A stretch of DNA of 5,278 nt, taken from NCBI GenBank assembly GCA_002690405.1, contig NZEI01000022.1:86635-91912 (forward strand), written 5' to 3'. Of the stretch, positions 4,884 through 5,278 are shown one piece after another (positions within the stretch are counted from its first letter, which is position 1; each line of letters begins with the position of its first letter). This DNA is from Gammaproteobacteria bacterium (GTDB lineage Bacteria; Pseudomonadota; Gammaproteobacteria; Pseudomonadales; Azotimanducaceae). Position numbers and translations under genes: made by a program. A model generated the notes under the pieces. It saw only the letters and a list, made by a program, of their open reading frames with translations, ran no database searches and had not been told where the DNA came from.

Positions 4884-5278
4884 TTGATTGGCAGACTCAC
4901 AGGCGCACTGATTGAAATTGATGCTGAAAAAGCGACTTTGATGGTGGATGTTGGCGGTGTCGGATACGAACTAGAGGTCAGCACGAATGTTTTGGCTACT
5001 GCACCGGCTATCGGACAGCCCATCACTCTGAGCACCCACTTCGTGGTGCGCGAAGATGCGCAACTGCTATTCGGGTTCTGCGATACAGCGGAGCGAGAGT
5101 TGTTCCGCACCTTTGTCAAAATCAACGGCGTTGGGCCGAAACTGGCACTGGCTATTATTTCGTCACTGGACCCATCAATGCTGGCAGTAGCGGTGCAGAA
5201 TAATGACGTTGGCGTGCTGACTAACGTCCCAGGTGTGGGTAAGAAAACTGCTGAGCGGCTGATGGTTGAACTGAAGTC
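4884..5278 (+). CDS. ruvA: Holliday junction DNA helicase subunit RuvA, N-terminal part (cut by window edge)
   Basis: RuvA binds the four-way junction as a tetramer and loads the RuvB motor. The first 131 residues are present; E. coli RuvA has about 203. The sequence runs from the OB-fold domain (MIGRLTGALIEI, DVGGVGYELEV at 22-32) through THFVVREDAQLLFGF (51-65), with the acidic-pin residues E57 and D58. It continues to the two helix-hairpin-helix motifs, NGVGPKLALAI (81-91) and PGVGKKTAERL (116-126). No ATG gives this N-terminus. A TTG at 4884 aligns with the conserved initiating Met of MIGRL, with TGGA 8 nt upstream; the nearby ATG at 4876 reaches a stop after three codons. The gap to ruvC is 13 bp. 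ruvB is expected beyond the edge. Confidence 0.96.
   Translation, partial: MIGRLTGALIEIDAEKATLMVDVGGVGYELEVSTNVLATAPAIGQPITLSTHFVVREDAQLLFGFCDTAERELFRTFVKINGVGPKLALAIISSLDPSMLAVAVQNNDVGVLTNVPGVGKKTAERLMVELK

Noticed and set aside
1..5278. Mobile elements, CRISPR arrays, tRNA or rRNA genes, defence or other accessory systems
   Set aside because: Nearly all of the window is conserved housekeeping genes in a known order. I saw no transposase, integrase, spaced direct repeats or cloverleaf-like sequence.

Overview
This window is ordinary core chromosome of a gammaproteobacterium with mid-range G+C. The order aspS - yebC - ruvC - ruvA matches the arrangement known in Pseudomonas and relatives. 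The AspRS protein is closer in sequence to the Pseudomonas type than to the E. coli type. The histone-like protein, a HU domain behind a Lys/Ala/Pro tail, resembles forms I recall from Xanthomonas-like and other non-enteric gammaproteobacteria. I cannot assign a genus from the sequence alone.

Layout. Two genes point left: the 5' part of proS (1-284, cut by the window edge) and a tailed HU-family gene (441-893). A perfect 9-bp hairpin lies between them. A gene-free divergent region of about 460 bp (894-1354) follows. It holds a plausible promoter for the HU gene, some inverted and direct repeats, and a convincing rightward intrinsic terminator (1272-1311) with no recognisable gene in front of it. 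Five genes then point right: an FmdB-type zinc-ribbon gene (1355-1642), aspS (1720-3492), yebC (3600-4337), ruvC (4376-4870) and ruvA (4884 to the window end, TTG start).

How the genes fit together. proS and aspS charge tRNAs. YebC belongs to the YebC/PmpR/TACO1 family, linked to transcriptional control and to translation of difficult sequences. RuvC and RuvA are the resolvase and the junction-binding subunit of the Holliday-junction machinery; ruvB would be expected just past the right edge. The HU protein is a nucleoid DNA-binding protein.

I found no mobile element, CRISPR array, tRNA, rRNA or sign of recent transfer, and no clearly new system. The points most worth a second look are the orphan terminator in the divergent region, whose 5' arm could also pair with a segment about 190 nt upstream (possible small RNA or attenuated leader); the AspRS residues H30 and G81, which suggest a non-discriminating enzyme; and the regular lysine-pair tail on the HU protein.
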